From positions 2,976,001 to 3,040,000 of the forward strand of contig NZ_JAZHRX010000001.1 of NCBI RefSeq assembly GCF_036924645.1: DNA of 64,000 nucleotides, in the 5' to 3' direction. Under the pieces are notes generated by a model that worked only from the letters and a program-made list of their open reading frames with translations, had not been told where the DNA came from and did no database searches. The stretch's first letter is position 1; the number at the start of each line of letters is the position of its first letter. Made by a program: the position numbers and the translations under genes. Below are positions 1-8,270 of this stretch, piece after piece. The stretch comes from Bradyrhizobium sp. AZCC 2176. GTDB taxonomy: Bacteria; Pseudomonadota; Alphaproteobacteria; Rhizobiales; Xanthobacteraceae.

Positions 1-403
1 GTTCTCGATTACCGAAGTGCGCTGGGGGCTGACCGCCGCGATCATCATCCCGCAACTCTGCGATGCCATCGGCGTCCGCCAAGTGCGCCGCTACGCGCTG
101 ACCGGCGAACGGTTTGGCGCGGAGGAGGCGCGGCGCATTGGACTGGTGCACGAGGTGGTGCCGCTGGCCGAGCTGGAGACGGCGGGCGCCAAGGTGGTCG
201 AGCAACTGCTTGCCAACGGTCCCGAGGCGCTCGCGGAAACCAAGCGGCTTGCCATGGAAAGCTCATTCGGCGGCATGGACGTGGACGATGAGGCCTATGC
301 GCGGCTGGTCAAGATGCATTCGGACAGGCGGCAGACCACGGAGGCGTCGGAAGGGCTGGCGTCGTTTGCGGAGAAGCGGGCAGCGAATTGGAGCGACGCA
401 TAG
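1..403 (+). CDS. enoyl-CoA hydratase/isomerase family protein, C-terminal part
   Basis: The reading frame is open from base 2, so the gene begins before the window and only about 133 C-terminal residues are visible. They match the second half of the crotonase fold: an E-V-R-x-G-L segment, the A-x-x-A-x-x-I-G-L-V-x-x-V-V stretch that ends the core, and a C-terminal helical region ending in a G-x-x-x-F-x-x-K-R motif typical of short-chain and methylglutaconyl-CoA hydratases. The family hydrates or isomerises CoA thioesters in fatty-acid or branched-chain catabolism. The acyl specificity cannot be read from this fragment. Aspartate dehydrogenase follows 22 bases later on the same strand, so the two may share a transcript. 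Confidence 0.85.
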   Translation, partial: FSITEVRWGLTAAIIIPQLCDAIGVRQVRRYALTGERFGAEEARRIGLVHEVVPLAELETAGAKVVEQLLANGPEALAETKRLAMESSFGGMDVDDEAYARLVKMHSDRRQTTEASEGLASFAEKRAANWSDA

Positions 404-425
404 GCGTTAGGCGCTGCCACGCTCA

Positions 426-1259
426 ATGACGTTTCTTGCAGGAGTATCGGATTTGCCTTCCAAACGCATCGCCGTTGCCGGGTTGGGGGAGATCGGCAAA
501 ACCGTGGCGCGCAAGCTGGCGCAGGGGTTGCCGGGGCTTGCTCTCGTGGCGATCGTGGCAAGGGACCAGGCGAAGGCGAAAGCGTGGCTTGATCGCGAAG
601 GCATCGCCTGTCCGCTGGTCCCGCTCGATGAACTGCCTGACCATGCCGATCTCGTGGTCGAGTGCGCACCGGCGGCGATTCTTGACCAGATATGCCGGCC
701 GATGCTGGGCGCCGGCAAGCAGGTCATGGTGCTGAGCGCCAGTGCGCTGCTGCCCCGTCCCGATCTCGTCGATCTGGCCCGGGCGCATGGCGGCCAGATC
801 ATCGTGCCGACCGGTGCCTTGATCGGCTTCGATGCGGTATCGGCTGCCGCCGAGGGCACCATCAATTCGGTGCAGATGATCACGCGCAAGCCGCCCCGCG
901 GTCTCGCCGGCGCGCCCTATCTCGTCGAGAACGGGATCTCCATGGAGGGGCTGACATCTGCCCTCTGTGTGTTCAGGGGCTCGGCGCGCGACGCGGCCGC
1001 GGCGTTTCCCGCCAACGTCAATGTCGTGGCGGCGCTGTCGCTCGCGGGCATCGGCCCCGATCGCACGACGATCGAAATCTGGGCCGATCCGGCCGTGACG
1101 CGCAACTGCCATCAGATCAGGGTGGAGGCCGACTCGGCCTCGTTCACAATGTCGATCGAGAACGTCCCATCGGAGAACCCGAAGACCGGCCGCATCACGG
1201 CGCTCTCGGTGATCGCGGCGCTGCGCAAGCTGACTTCGCCGCTGCAGGTCGGGACTTGA
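426..1259 (+). CDS. nadX: L-aspartate dehydrogenase
   Basis: The product is up to 277 residues with an N-terminal dinucleotide-binding motif (A-G-L-G-E-I-G, about residues 18-24). The C-terminal half carries the family signature F-P-A-N-V-N-V, then A-G-I-G-P-D-R-T, A-D-P, N-C-H and I-E-N-V-P-S-x-N-P-K-T-G. The enzyme oxidises L-aspartate to iminoaspartate/oxaloacetate with NAD(P), feeding NAD synthesis or aspartate breakdown. The first ATG (426) has no clear ribosome site. A TTG at 453 lies 8 bases after AGGAG (440-444) and would start the protein just before the Rossmann strand, so it is the likelier start. A LysR gene converges from the right. Confidence 0.85.
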   Translation: MTFLAGVSDLPSKRIAVAGLGEIGKTVARKLAQGLPGLALVAIVARDQAKAKAWLDREGIACPLVPLDELPDHADLVVECAPAAILDQICRPMLGAGKQVMVLSASALLPRPDLVDLARAHGGQIIVPTGALIGFDAVSAAAEGTINSVQMITRKPPRGLAGAPYLVENGISMEGLTSALCVFRGSARDAAAAFPANVNVVAALSLAGIGPDRTTIEIWADPAVTRNCHQIRVEADSASFTMSIENVPSENPKTGRITALSVIAALRKLTSPLQVGT

Positions 1260-1272
1260 GCCCTTATGCGCT

Positions 1273-2157
1273 CTACAGCGTCGGCGAGAGCGCGCGTTTC
1301 AATTGCTGAAGCAGCGCCTGCACGGCGGCTGCGTTGACGCGCCGCTCGGGAATCGTTGCCTTGACCCACAAATCGGGGATCGGGAATTCGGGCAGCACGG
1401 CCTGCAGCGACCCGTCGCGCAGCGCGTCCGCTGCAAGATAATGCGAAATGAAAGCAATGCCGTTTCCGGCGATCGCGCTTTTCACCAGTACGTGACCCTC
1501 GTTCGAATTCAACAGCGGGCGTACCTGAATGGTGATGCGGCCGCGCGGGCCGTCGAATATCCACTCGGGTCCGGTCGGAAGAAAGCTCAGGCAGCGGTGT
1601 TCGACCAGATCGCGCGGGTGCCGCGGTGTGCCGTGTGATTTGAGATAGGCGGGCGCTGCGCACAGCAGGCGCTTGAGCGCGCACAAGGGCTCATCGACGA
1701 CACCGCCGAACGAGTGCGGAAATGCGCCGATCGCAACGTCAAAACCTTCCGTGACCGGATCGACCGGCCGGTCGATCAGCACGACTTCCAGTTTCAGCCG
1801 CGGATTTTCCGTCTGGAAGGCGCTGAACACATCGGCCAGCCGGGCGATGGTCAGCGATGTCGGCGCCTTGATGCGCAGGTGATCGATCAGGTCATGGTCC
1901 TTTTCGCCCATGCGCGACAGAAGATCGCCGACGTCAGCCACCACGCTGCGCGCGCGGTGCACATATTGCTGGCCGGCTTCGGTCAACCGCAATTGACGGG
2001 TCGACCGATGAAACAGCGCGATGCCGATCTGATCTTCGAGCTGGGTGACGCGCTTGGCCACGACCGACGTCGAGACCTTCAGCTTGCGGGCGGCCGCCGA
2101 GAAGCCGGCGGCGTCGGCGGTCGCCAAAAAGGCCTGGAGATTGACGAGCGTATCCAT
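1273..2157 (-). CDS. LysR-family transcriptional regulator
   Basis: This 294-residue protein has a LysR winged helix-turn-helix at residues 1-60 (A-A-R-K-L, V-A-K-R-V-T-Q-L-E, L-F-H-R-S-T-R, L-T-E-A-G) and a periplasmic-binding-like effector domain after residue 90. It belongs to the large group of 290-300-residue regulators with a D-V-A-I-G effector strand. It is divergent from the FAD oxidoreductase/ABC transporter operon starting at 2268, with 110 bases between them, so it probably controls that operon and itself. A near-perfect 17-base palindrome (2163-2179) sits just upstream of its ATG. The effector is unknown. Confidence 0.88.
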   Translation of the reverse strand: MDTLVNLQAFLATADAAGFSAAARKLKVSTSVVAKRVTQLEDQIGIALFHRSTRQLRLTEAGQQYVHRARSVVADVGDLLSRMGEKDHDLIDHLRIKAPTSLTIARLADVFSAFQTENPRLKLEVVLIDRPVDPVTEGFDVAIGAFPHSFGGVVDEPLCALKRLLCAAPAYLKSHGTPRHPRDLVEHRCLSFLPTGPEWIFDGPRGRITIQVRPLLNSNEGHVLVKSAIAGNGIAFISHYLAADALRDGSLQAVLPEFPIPDLWVKATIPERRVNAAAVQALLQQLKRALSPTL

Positions 2158-2162
2158 CCACT

Positions 2163-2179
2163 TTTCTCGATTCGAGAAA
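2163..2179. promoter_or_regulatory. 17-base palindrome upstream of the LysR gene
   Basis: Two perfect 8-base arms (TTTCTCGA and TCGAGAAA) flank one central base. The site begins 6 bases upstream of the LysR start codon and overlaps the place where its ribosome site (GAGAA) must lie. It lies in the 110-base divergent spacer shared with the FAD oxidoreductase operon. An autoregulatory operator is a reasonable guess, although LysR boxes more often have the T-N11-A form and lie further upstream. Confidence 0.4.
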
Positions 2180-2267
2180 GCTGATCGTGTAATTTGCCCG
2201 ATTGTAGTCCGTTTCGCGTTAATTCATAGTCCCACGAAACAAAATCATCAGGGATGGGATCGCTGCC

Positions 2268-3632
2268 GTGTCGGCAAAAACGATTGAAGAACCCGCTCGC
2301 CAGATTCCGCTGTACGGCGAATATGAAGTCGTCGTCCTCGGTGGCGGGCCCGCGGGCATCGCCGCTGCGGTTGCTGCCGCGCGCGCAGGCCGCCGTACGC
2401 TGCTGATCGAGCGCTACGGCTTTCTCGGCGGCATGGGCACGGCCGCGGGGGTGACGAATTTCTGCGGGCTGCACGCCAACGTCCATGGCGAGATGCATCG
2501 GGTGGTGCAGGGCATCGCCTCCGACCTGCTCGCGCGCATCGACCGGCTCGATGGGCTCAACACGCCGCATCTGATCCTCGGCAAGATTTTTGCGCAGGCC
2601 TACGACACCGCGGCCTACAAGATCGCGGCGGATGATTTGCTCGCCGCGCACAAGGTCGACATTCTCTTCCATGCGCTGGGCGCCGGCGTGGTGATGGATG
2701 ATGAGAAGCGCATCCATGCACTGGTGGTGGAGACCAAGGCCGGGCGTCAGGCGGTGCGCGCCGGCATCTTCATCGATTGCTCGGGCGATGGCGATCTGGC
2801 GGCTTGGGCGGGGGCGCCGTTTGAGGTCGGCGACAATGCCGGCGGCATGCTCTACCCCTCGATGATGTTTCGCCTCAACGGCATTGATCCGGAGAAGGCG
2901 GGAGAAGCGTGGCGGACCATTCCGGCGCTGATGGAAAAGGCGGAAGCGGCGGGCACGCATCGGTTTCCGCGCAAGACCGCAATCGTGCGGCCGCAGCGCT
3001 CGGCGATCGAATGGCGGGTGAATTTTACTCAGCTTGCGCGCGAGGACGGCAGAGCCGTCAGCGGGATCGACCCCGACCAGATGACGCGCGGCGAAATCGA
3101 GGGACGGCGGCAGGCTCTCCAGGCGTTCGAATTCCTGCGCACGGTGCCCGGCTTCGAAAAATCCTACATTGTCGATTTGCCGCCGCAGCTCGGCATCCGC
3201 GAGACACGGCGCGTGATTGGCGGCTACATGCTGTCGGGCGAGGACGTGCTCGGCTGCGCCTCGTTTGAGGATTCCATCGGCGTCAATGGCTGGCCGATGG
3301 AACAGCATGTCGCGGGCGATGTGACGTTCACGTTTCCGCCGATCCCGGAATCCCGCGGCTTCAACGAATTGCCGTATCGCATGCTGGTGCCCGAAGGCAT
3401 AGACAATCTCCTGATGGCCGGGCGCTGCGCCTCGATGACCCATGAGGGCCAGTCGGCAGCGCGGGTCTCCGGCGCCTGCTTTGCGATGGGGGAGGCGGCA
3501 GGCTCCGCGGCGGCACTGGCGCTGTCGGGCAATACGATTCCACGCGACATTGCGGTTGAAAAGTTGCAACAAAGCCTGAAACAACAGGGCGCGTTCATCG
3601 GGCGGGACCAGAGCGTGCCCGAGGGGCTATAA
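2268..3632 (+). CDS. FAD-dependent oxidoreductase
   Basis: A 454-residue flavoprotein. The ADP-binding loop is G-G-G-P-A-G at residues 25-30 after a hydrophobic strand, followed by the E-R-Y-G-F-L-G-G-M-G stretch typical of the FAD_oxidored family (Pfam PF12831). A second FAD motif, D-C-S-G-D-G-D-L-A, lies near residue 170, and a C-terminal M-A-G-R-C block near residue 385 completes the pocket. The substrate is unknown. It starts at a GTG (2268) and is the first gene of an operon with an ABC transporter (binding protein 21 bases downstream). The transported compound is therefore likely to be this enzyme's substrate or its precursor. Confidence 0.85.
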   Translation: MSAKTIEEPARQIPLYGEYEVVVLGGGPAGIAAAVAAARAGRRTLLIERYGFLGGMGTAAGVTNFCGLHANVHGEMHRVVQGIASDLLARIDRLDGLNTPHLILGKIFAQAYDTAAYKIAADDLLAAHKVDILFHALGAGVVMDDEKRIHALVVETKAGRQAVRAGIFIDCSGDGDLAAWAGAPFEVGDNAGGMLYPSMMFRLNGIDPEKAGEAWRTIPALMEKAEAAGTHRFPRKTAIVRPQRSAIEWRVNFTQLAREDGRAVSGIDPDQMTRGEIEGRRQALQAFEFLRTVPGFEKSYIVDLPPQLGIRETRRVIGGYMLSGEDVLGCASFEDSIGVNGWPMEQHVAGDVTFTFPPIPESRGFNELPYRMLVPEGIDNLLMAGRCASMTHEGQSAARVSGACFAMGEAAGSAAALALSGNTIPRDIAVEKLQQSLKQQGAFIGRDQSVPEGL

Positions 3633-3653
3633 AAGGGTTACGGAGGAGACCGG

Positions 3654-4658
3654 ATGACGAAGTTTGCACGGCTCGCGCTGGCGGGTCTGTTGGCCATTGC
3701 GGCAAGCGGGATCGCACGGGCCGATGACGCGCAAAAGGCCAAGATCGGCGTGCTCAGGCTGTCGTCGTCGGCGCCGGTGTTCATTGCGCAGGACAAGGGC
3801 TATTTCCGCGAGGCAGGCCTCGATATCGAACTGAAATTCTTCGACGCGGCGCAGCCGATCGCGGTGGCGACGACCTCGGGCGATGTCGATTTCGGCATCA
3901 CGGCGTTTACCGCCGGCCTCTACAACCTCGCCGGCAAGGGCACATTGAAGGTGATCGGCGGCATGAGCCGCGAGAAGGCCGGCTATCCCCTGATCGGCTA
4001 CTTCGCCAGCAATAACGCCTATGCGGCGGGGCTGAAGACGCCGAAGGACCTTGCGGGCAAGCGCATCGCGGTGACGCAGGTCGGCTCCAGCTTTCATTAT
4101 TCGCTGGGGCTGCTCGCCGACAAATACGGCTTCAAGCTTGCGGACGTGAAGGTGCTGCCGCTGCAATCGTTATCGAATGCCGCGGCGGCGCTGAAGGGCG
4201 AAACCGTCGATGCCGCACTGCTGCCGATCTCGACCGCGCGGGCGCTGGTGGATTCCGGCGGAGCAAAGTTCCTCGGCTGGGTCGGCGACGAGACGCCGTG
4301 GCAGTTGGGAGCCGTGTTCGCCGCGCCGAAGACGCTGACCAACAAGGCGATGGTGACCAAGCTTCTCGCCGCATTGCTGCGCGCCGACCGCGAATATCAC
4401 GACGTGATCCTGGCATCGGTGAAGGACGGCAAGGCCGACATCAACGACAAGACAAAGCCGTTGCTGGAAATCGTCGCCAAGTACACCAATCTGCCGGTCG
4501 AGCAGGTGGTCGGCAATTGCGCCTATATCGACCCCGACGGCAAGCTCGACGTCAAGAACGTCGACAACCAGATCGCGTGGCTGCAGGAGCAGGGTTTTGT
4601 CGACAAGGGGTTTGCAGCGGACGCGATCATCGCGAAGGAATATGTCAAGGCGGATTGA
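3654..4658 (+). CDS. ABC transporter substrate-binding protein, NitT/TauT type
   Basis: A 334-residue exported protein with a signal peptide (positively charged start, hydrophobic core, cleavage likely after A-R-A at residue 23). The mature part is a NMT1/SsuA-type periplasmic binding fold: K-I-G-V-L-R at its start, I-A-Q-D-K-G-Y-F-R-E-A-G-L-D-I-E near residue 45, and G-D-V-D-F-G. It is preceded by GGAGG at 3641-3645. This family delivers nitrate, taurine, sulfonates, pyrimidine precursors or related small organics to a two-component ABC membrane complex. Ligand identity cannot be predicted here. The ATPase and permease follow after a 128-base gap holding a repeat element. Confidence 0.85.
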   Translation: MTKFARLALAGLLAIAASGIARADDAQKAKIGVLRLSSSAPVFIAQDKGYFREAGLDIELKFFDAAQPIAVATTSGDVDFGITAFTAGLYNLAGKGTLKVIGGMSREKAGYPLIGYFASNNAYAAGLKTPKDLAGKRIAVTQVGSSFHYSLGLLADKYGFKLADVKVLPLQSLSNAAAALKGETVDAALLPISTARALVDSGGAKFLGWVGDETPWQLGAVFAAPKTLTNKAMVTKLLAALLRADREYHDVILASVKDGKADINDKTKPLLEIVAKYTNLPVEQVVGNCAYIDPDGKLDVKNVDNQIAWLQEQGFVDKGFAADAIIAKEYVKAD

Positions 4659-4664
4659 GTTCTC

Positions 4665-4756
4665 CGTCATGGCCGGGCTTGACCCGGCCATCCACGTCTT
4701 TGTGGCTGTTGGACCGTAAAGACGTGGATGCCCGGGACAAGCCCGGGCATGACGAC
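4665..4756. repeat. palindromic intergenic repeat
   Basis: Inverted repeat between the binding-protein gene and its ATPase. The left arm (CGTCATGGCCGGGCTTGACC...) pairs with a right arm ending CCCGGGCATGACG. Inside it, ACGTCTT pairs with AAGACGT. I remember very similar sequences scattered through Bradyrhizobium genomes. Placed inside an operon, it can fold into a long hairpin in the transcript and may reduce downstream expression relative to the binding protein. Confidence 0.75.
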
Positions 4757-4786
4757 CTAAGACGAGTTCTTGAGACGAGAAACCTG

Positions 4787-5560
4787 ATGGACCTGATCGC
4801 CGATCAAATCAGCCACCGCTTCGGCGGCCTCGACGTGCTCGACAAGGTGTCGTTCACGGTTGCCTCCGGCGAGGTGGTCGCGATCGTCGGTCCCTCCGGC
4901 TGCGGTAAGAGCACGCTGCTGTCGATCCTCGGCGGGCTGCTGCGCCCGAGCGAGGGAGGGGCAGAGCTGCGCGGCGCACCGCCGGCCGACAGCCTCAATC
5001 CGCTGACCTTCGTGTTCCAGGATTTTGCGCTGCTGCCCTGGTGCACGGTGGAAGCGAACGTGGAGTTTCCGCTGGTCCATGCCGCACTCGACGCCGCCAC
5101 GCGCCGCGCCGTCGTCGATGACGCGCTGCGCCGGACGGGCTTGTCCGATTTCCGCGGCGCCTATCCAAAGCAATTGTCGGGCGGCATGCGCCAGCGCGTC
5201 GGCATTGCCCGCGCGCTCGCGGTGCGGCCTGCGATCCTTTTGATGGACGAGCCGCTGTCGGCGCTGGATTCGCAGACCCGCGAATTGCTGATGGAGGATT
5301 TCATCCGCCTCCTGGCCGACGGGACAATGGGCGCGGTCTATGTCACGCATAATCTCGAGGAAGCGGTGCGGCTTGCCGACCGCATCGTGGTGCTGTCGCG
5401 TCGTCCGGGACGCGTCAGGGAGATCGTCGAAATCCCGATGACGCGCGCCGAGCGCGGTGCGATCGATGCGCGCGGCAAGTTGCTGGCGCTGCAGAACGAT
5501 TTGTGGTCGCTGATCCGCGAGGAGGCGATTGATGCCGAGCGCGAGGTCCAGCATGCTTGA
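4787..5560 (+). CDS. ABC transporter ATP-binding protein, NitT/TauT type
   Basis: The 257-residue ATPase starts at the ATG at 4787. The frame is open further upstream, but only through the repeat element and the end of the binding-protein gene. It has Walker A G-P-S-G-C-G-K-S-T at residues 35-43, a Q-loop (F-Q-D-F-A-L-L-P-W), signature L-S-G-G-M-R-Q-R, Walker B L-L-M-D-E-P and an H-loop V-T-H-N. The L-P-W after the Q-loop is typical of the SsuB/TauB branch. It powers import with the permease encoded directly downstream, whose start codon lies inside this gene. Confidence 0.9.
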   Translation: MDLIADQISHRFGGLDVLDKVSFTVASGEVVAIVGPSGCGKSTLLSILGGLLRPSEGGAELRGAPPADSLNPLTFVFQDFALLPWCTVEANVEFPLVHAALDAATRRAVVDDALRRTGLSDFRGAYPKQLSGGMRQRVGIARALAVRPAILLMDEPLSALDSQTRELLMEDFIRLLADGTMGAVYVTHNLEEAVRLADRIVVLSRRPGRVREIVEIPMTRAERGAIDARGKLLALQNDLWSLIREEAIDAEREVQHA

Positions 5561-6380
5561 GCGCGCACCGTCGCAGGATAAACAACAGGAAGAGAGGGTA
5601 TCGCGGCCGGTCGTCTTCCGCGGCGCGGGCTTCGTGCCGGGCGGTGGGCGCGCTTCGGGCTGGGTTGCGCTGGCGCTGGTGATTGCGCTCTGGCAGCTCG
5701 CCGGCAGCGCCGGCTGGGTCAATCCGCTGTTCCTGCCGGCGCCATCGGCCATTGCGGTTGCGATCTACAAGCTCGCGATATCTGGTGCGCTCTGGCAGCA
5801 TGTATCGGCTTCGGTCGTTCGGATCGGCAGCGGCTGGCTGCTCGGCACCGTGGCCGGCGTGATCGTCGGTTTTGCGATCGGGCTGTCGACGCTGGCGCGC
5901 GGCGTCGGCATCACCTTCATCTCGGCGCTGTTTCCGATACCGAAAATCGCGCTGCTGCCGCTGTTGATCCTCTGGCTCGGGATCGGTGAAGAGCCGAAGA
6001 TTGCGACCATTGCGCTCGGCGTGTTCTTCTCCACCGCCATCTCGGTCTATAGCGGCGTCGATACGGTGCCGCGCAATCTGATCCGGATGGCGCAGAGTTT
6101 TAACGTGCCGTTCCACGCCATCGTCCGCCGGGTGATCTGGCCGGGCGCGCTGCCCTCGATCCTCGCGGGCTTTCGCATCACGGCCTCAGTCGCGCTGCTG
6201 CTCGTCGTCAGCGCGGAAATGATCGGCGCCCAGTTCGGCATCGGTGCCTTCGTGCTGCAGGCCGGCAATCTGATGCAGACTGATCAGCTATTGGCCGGGG
6301 TCGTCATCCTGTCGCTGTTCGGACTGGCGGTGGGGAAGGCGATCAACGTGCTGGAAGCAAGGCTGCTGCACTGGCGGTGA
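5532..6380 (+). CDS. ABC transporter permease, NitT/TauT type
   Basis: A 282-residue inner-membrane protein with about six hydrophobic segments and the EAA-type loop (roughly residues 175-200, P-x-x-L-I-R-M-A-Q-S-F-N) that contacts the ATPase. It belongs to the BPD_transp_1 SsuC/TauC branch. The start at 5532 is supported by GAGGAGG six bases upstream and overlaps the ATPase gene by 29 bases. A second ATG at 5553 also has a ribosome site. The overlap implies translational coupling. It is the last gene of the operon beginning at 2268. Confidence 0.88.
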   Translation: MPSARSSMLERAPSQDKQQEERVSRPVVFRGAGFVPGGGRASGWVALALVIALWQLAGSAGWVNPLFLPAPSAIAVAIYKLAISGALWQHVSASVVRIGSGWLLGTVAGVIVGFAIGLSTLARGVGITFISALFPIPKIALLPLLILWLGIGEEPKIATIALGVFFSTAISVYSGVDTVPRNLIRMAQSFNVPFHAIVRRVIWPGALPSILAGFRITASVALLLVVSAEMIGAQFGIGAFVLQAGNLMQTDQLLAGVVILSLFGLAVGKAINVLEARLLHWR

Positions 6381-6392
6381 GGAGACTGATGC

Positions 6393-6474
6393 CGTCATTA
6401 CGGGATGGTCCGAAGGACCAGACCCGGAATCTCGAGATTCCGGGTTCGATGCTATGCATCGCCCCGGAATGACG
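6393..6474. repeat. palindromic intergenic repeat
   Basis: An 82-base imperfect palindrome between the convergent permease and gentisate dioxygenase genes. CGTCATTACGGGATGGTCC at the left end is loosely mirrored by GCCCCGGAATGACG at the right end. The central CCCGGAATCTCGAGATTCCGGG is self-complementary. I remember this as an abundant Bradyrhizobium repeat. Between convergent genes it may act as a two-way terminator. Confidence 0.8.
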
Positions 6475-6484
6475 GCTCTCTCAC

Positions 6485-7525
6485 TCACGCGTTCCCGCGG
6501 TCCTCGCGGAACAGGTCGAGCTTCTGCTGCACCGGACGGTCCGAGAACGAGAACAGCACCGCGTCGGTGTCGGCCTCGTGCGTGACCCAGTGCCAGCTCG
6601 GCACCACGAACAAGTCGCGCGCGCCCCACTCGAACGTCTGATCGCCGATCCGAGTGCGGCCCTTGCCCTCGATCGCGGCAAATACCGTGGCGTCGGTCGC
6701 GCGGTAGCGCGCGGTCTTGAAGCCCTTGGGCAGCAACTGAATGAAGGTGCCGATCGTCGGCATCGCGAAATCGCCGGTCTCAGGATTGGAGAATTTCAGC
6801 TTCAGGCCGTGGCAGGCGTCCCATTCATTGCGCGTCTTGGCCAGCTCCAGCGCCTCGCGCGTATGATGATAGGGATAGTTGAAGATCGGCGAGGTCTTGG
6901 ATTTGCGCTTCTCGTCGACCGGCAGCAAATTGTGGCCGTAGCGGGCAAAGCTGTCGCCGGCGGGTTTTGAGATCTTCTGCTGGTCCTCGTTCGAGCCTTC
7001 GGCAAAGGACGCATCGAAGAACTGCACCATCGGGATGTCGAGCCCGTCGAGCCAGAACATCGGCTCGGATGTTTCGTTGGAATGATCGTGCCAGGTCATC
7101 GACGGTGTGATGACGAAATCACCGGGCTCCATCGCGGTGCGCTCGCCGTCGACGGTGGTATGGGCGCCCTTGCCTTCGAGCACGAAGCGCAGCGCCGACT
7201 GGCTGTGCCGGTGAGCCGGGGCGACGTCGCCCGGGACCACCATCTGCACGCCGGCAAACAGCGATGTCGTGACCTTCGACTGGCCGCGCAGGCCGGGATT
7301 CTCCAGCACCAGCACCCGCCGCTCGGCTTCCTTGGCGGTGATCAGCTTGCCGGCTTCGGTCATGTATTCGCGGATGGAATCGAACTTCCACAGATGCGGC
7401 CGGCAGGCGCTTCGCGGCTCCGGCGTGACAAGATCGCCCAGCACGTTCCACAATGCGGAGAGATTTTCGCCGTCGATCTTCTTGTAGAACGCTTCGCGTT
7501 CCGGCGTCTTCTGCACGGCTTCCAT
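6485..7525 (-). CDS. gentisate 1,2-dioxygenase
   Basis: A bicupin of 346 residues, the usual length for this enzyme, which cleaves gentisate to maleylpyruvate using Fe(II) and O2. The N-terminal cupin carries H105-R-H107 and T-W-H146, the three-histidine iron triad of the family. W-x-D-x-x-D-I-P follows. The longer frame begins at 7543, but GGGAGG lies inside it, just before the ATG at 7525, which I take as the start. A TTGACG/TATACT promoter lies 40-70 bases upstream and overlaps a palindromic site shared with the monooxygenase gene at 11702. It is divergent from the isomerase gene that acts on its product. Confidence 0.92.
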   Translation of the reverse strand: MEAVQKTPEREAFYKKIDGENLSALWNVLGDLVTPEPRSACRPHLWKFDSIREYMTEAGKLITAKEAERRVLVLENPGLRGQSKVTTSLFAGVQMVVPGDVAPAHRHSQSALRFVLEGKGAHTTVDGERTAMEPGDFVITPSMTWHDHSNETSEPMFWLDGLDIPMVQFFDASFAEGSNEDQQKISKPAGDSFARYGHNLLPVDEKRKSKTSPIFNYPYHHTREALELAKTRNEWDACHGLKLKFSNPETGDFAMPTIGTFIQLLPKGFKTARYRATDATVFAAIEGKGRTRIGDQTFEWGARDLFVVPSWHWVTHEADTDAVLFSFSDRPVQQKLDLFREDRGNA

Positions 7526-7563
7526 CGCCAAGCCTCCCATCATTTTTGTATCGTCTACGGATT

Positions 7564-7594
7564 GACAGTATACTTACAATGTGGGTAGCGTCAA
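7564..7594 (-). promoter_or_regulatory. gentisate dioxygenase promoter with overlapping operator
   Basis: On the minus strand a -35 box TTGACG (7589-7594) is separated by 16 bases from a -10 box TATACT (7567-7572). The -10 lies inside the perfect 8-base palindrome AGTATACT, itself within GACAGTATACT (7564-7574). The same 11 bases recur at 11718-11728 before the FAD monooxygenase gene. A repressor bound here would block RNA polymerase. The MarR protein encoded at 8260 is the obvious candidate. Confidence 0.65.
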
Positions 7595-7637
7595 TGACAG
7601 GCCGCGAGGCAAACGATAAAATCCGAGGGAGGTTCCG

Positions 7638-8270
7638 ATGAAGCTGCATGGCTATTTCCGCAGCAGCGCGGCGTATCGGGTCAGGATCGCGCTCAACCTC
7701 AAGGGACTGACGGCGGAGCACCTGCCGCATCATCTTCGCAAGGGCGAACAAATTGCGCCCGCCTATCTCGCCATCAACCCGCAGGGGCTGGTGCCGACGC
7801 TGGAAGACGGCACGGGTGGCGTGCTGACCCAATCGCTCGCCATCATCGAATGGCTGGACGAGACCCATCCCAATCCACCGTTATTGCCAAAGGATCCGCT
7901 GCGCCGCGCCAAGGTGCGCGCGTTCGCCATGGCGCTCGCCTGCGATACGCATCCGGTGCAAAACCTCAAGGTTCTGGCGCGCCTGCGCCAGCTCGGCCTG
8001 CCCGAGGAGAAGGTGACGGAGTGGGCGGCCTGGGTCAATCGCGAGGGATTGTCCGCCTGCGAAACGCTGGTCGCGGGCGAAGCCGGGCCGTTCTGCTTCG
8101 GCGACAAGCCTACCCTTGCCGACCTTTGCCTGATCCCGCAGCTCGGGAACGCGCGGCGCTTTGGCGTTGATGTTTCGGCCTATCCGCGTTTGCTGAAGGC
8201 AGAAGCCGCGGCCAGGGAAATGAAAGCGTTCGCCGATGCCGCGCCGGACAAGCAAGCCGATGCCGAGTAA
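7638..8270 (+). CDS. maleylpyruvate (maleylacetoacetate) isomerase, zeta-class GST
   Basis: A 210-residue glutathione transferase. The N-terminal thioredoxin fold starts with the zeta-class signature R-S-S-A-A-Y-R-V-R-I-A-L, where the usual S-S-C has Ala in place of Cys. N-P-Q-G-L-V-P-T-L and T-Q-S-L-A-I-I-E-W-L (glutathione site) and a helical C-terminal domain follow. Zeta GSTs isomerise maleylacetoacetate or maleylpyruvate. Next to gentisate dioxygenase, maleylpyruvate is the likely substrate, giving fumarylpyruvate. The ribosome site GAGGGAGG is at 7622-7629. The gene overlaps the MarR regulator gene downstream, so regulator and enzyme are co-translated. Confidence 0.88.
   Translation: MKLHGYFRSSAAYRVRIALNLKGLTAEHLPHHLRKGEQIAPAYLAINPQGLVPTLEDGTGGVLTQSLAIIEWLDETHPNPPLLPKDPLRRAKVRAFAMALACDTHPVQNLKVLARLRQLGLPEEKVTEWAAWVNREGLSACETLVAGEAGPFCFGDKPTLADLCLIPQLGNARRFGVDVSAYPRLLKAEAAAREMKAFADAAPDKQADAE

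Noticed and set aside
2079..3584. 501-residue open frame antisense to the FAD oxidoreductase
   Set aside because: Low-complexity His/Arg-rich product typical of antisense frames in GC-rich DNA. It also runs across the LysR spacer and into the LysR gene.
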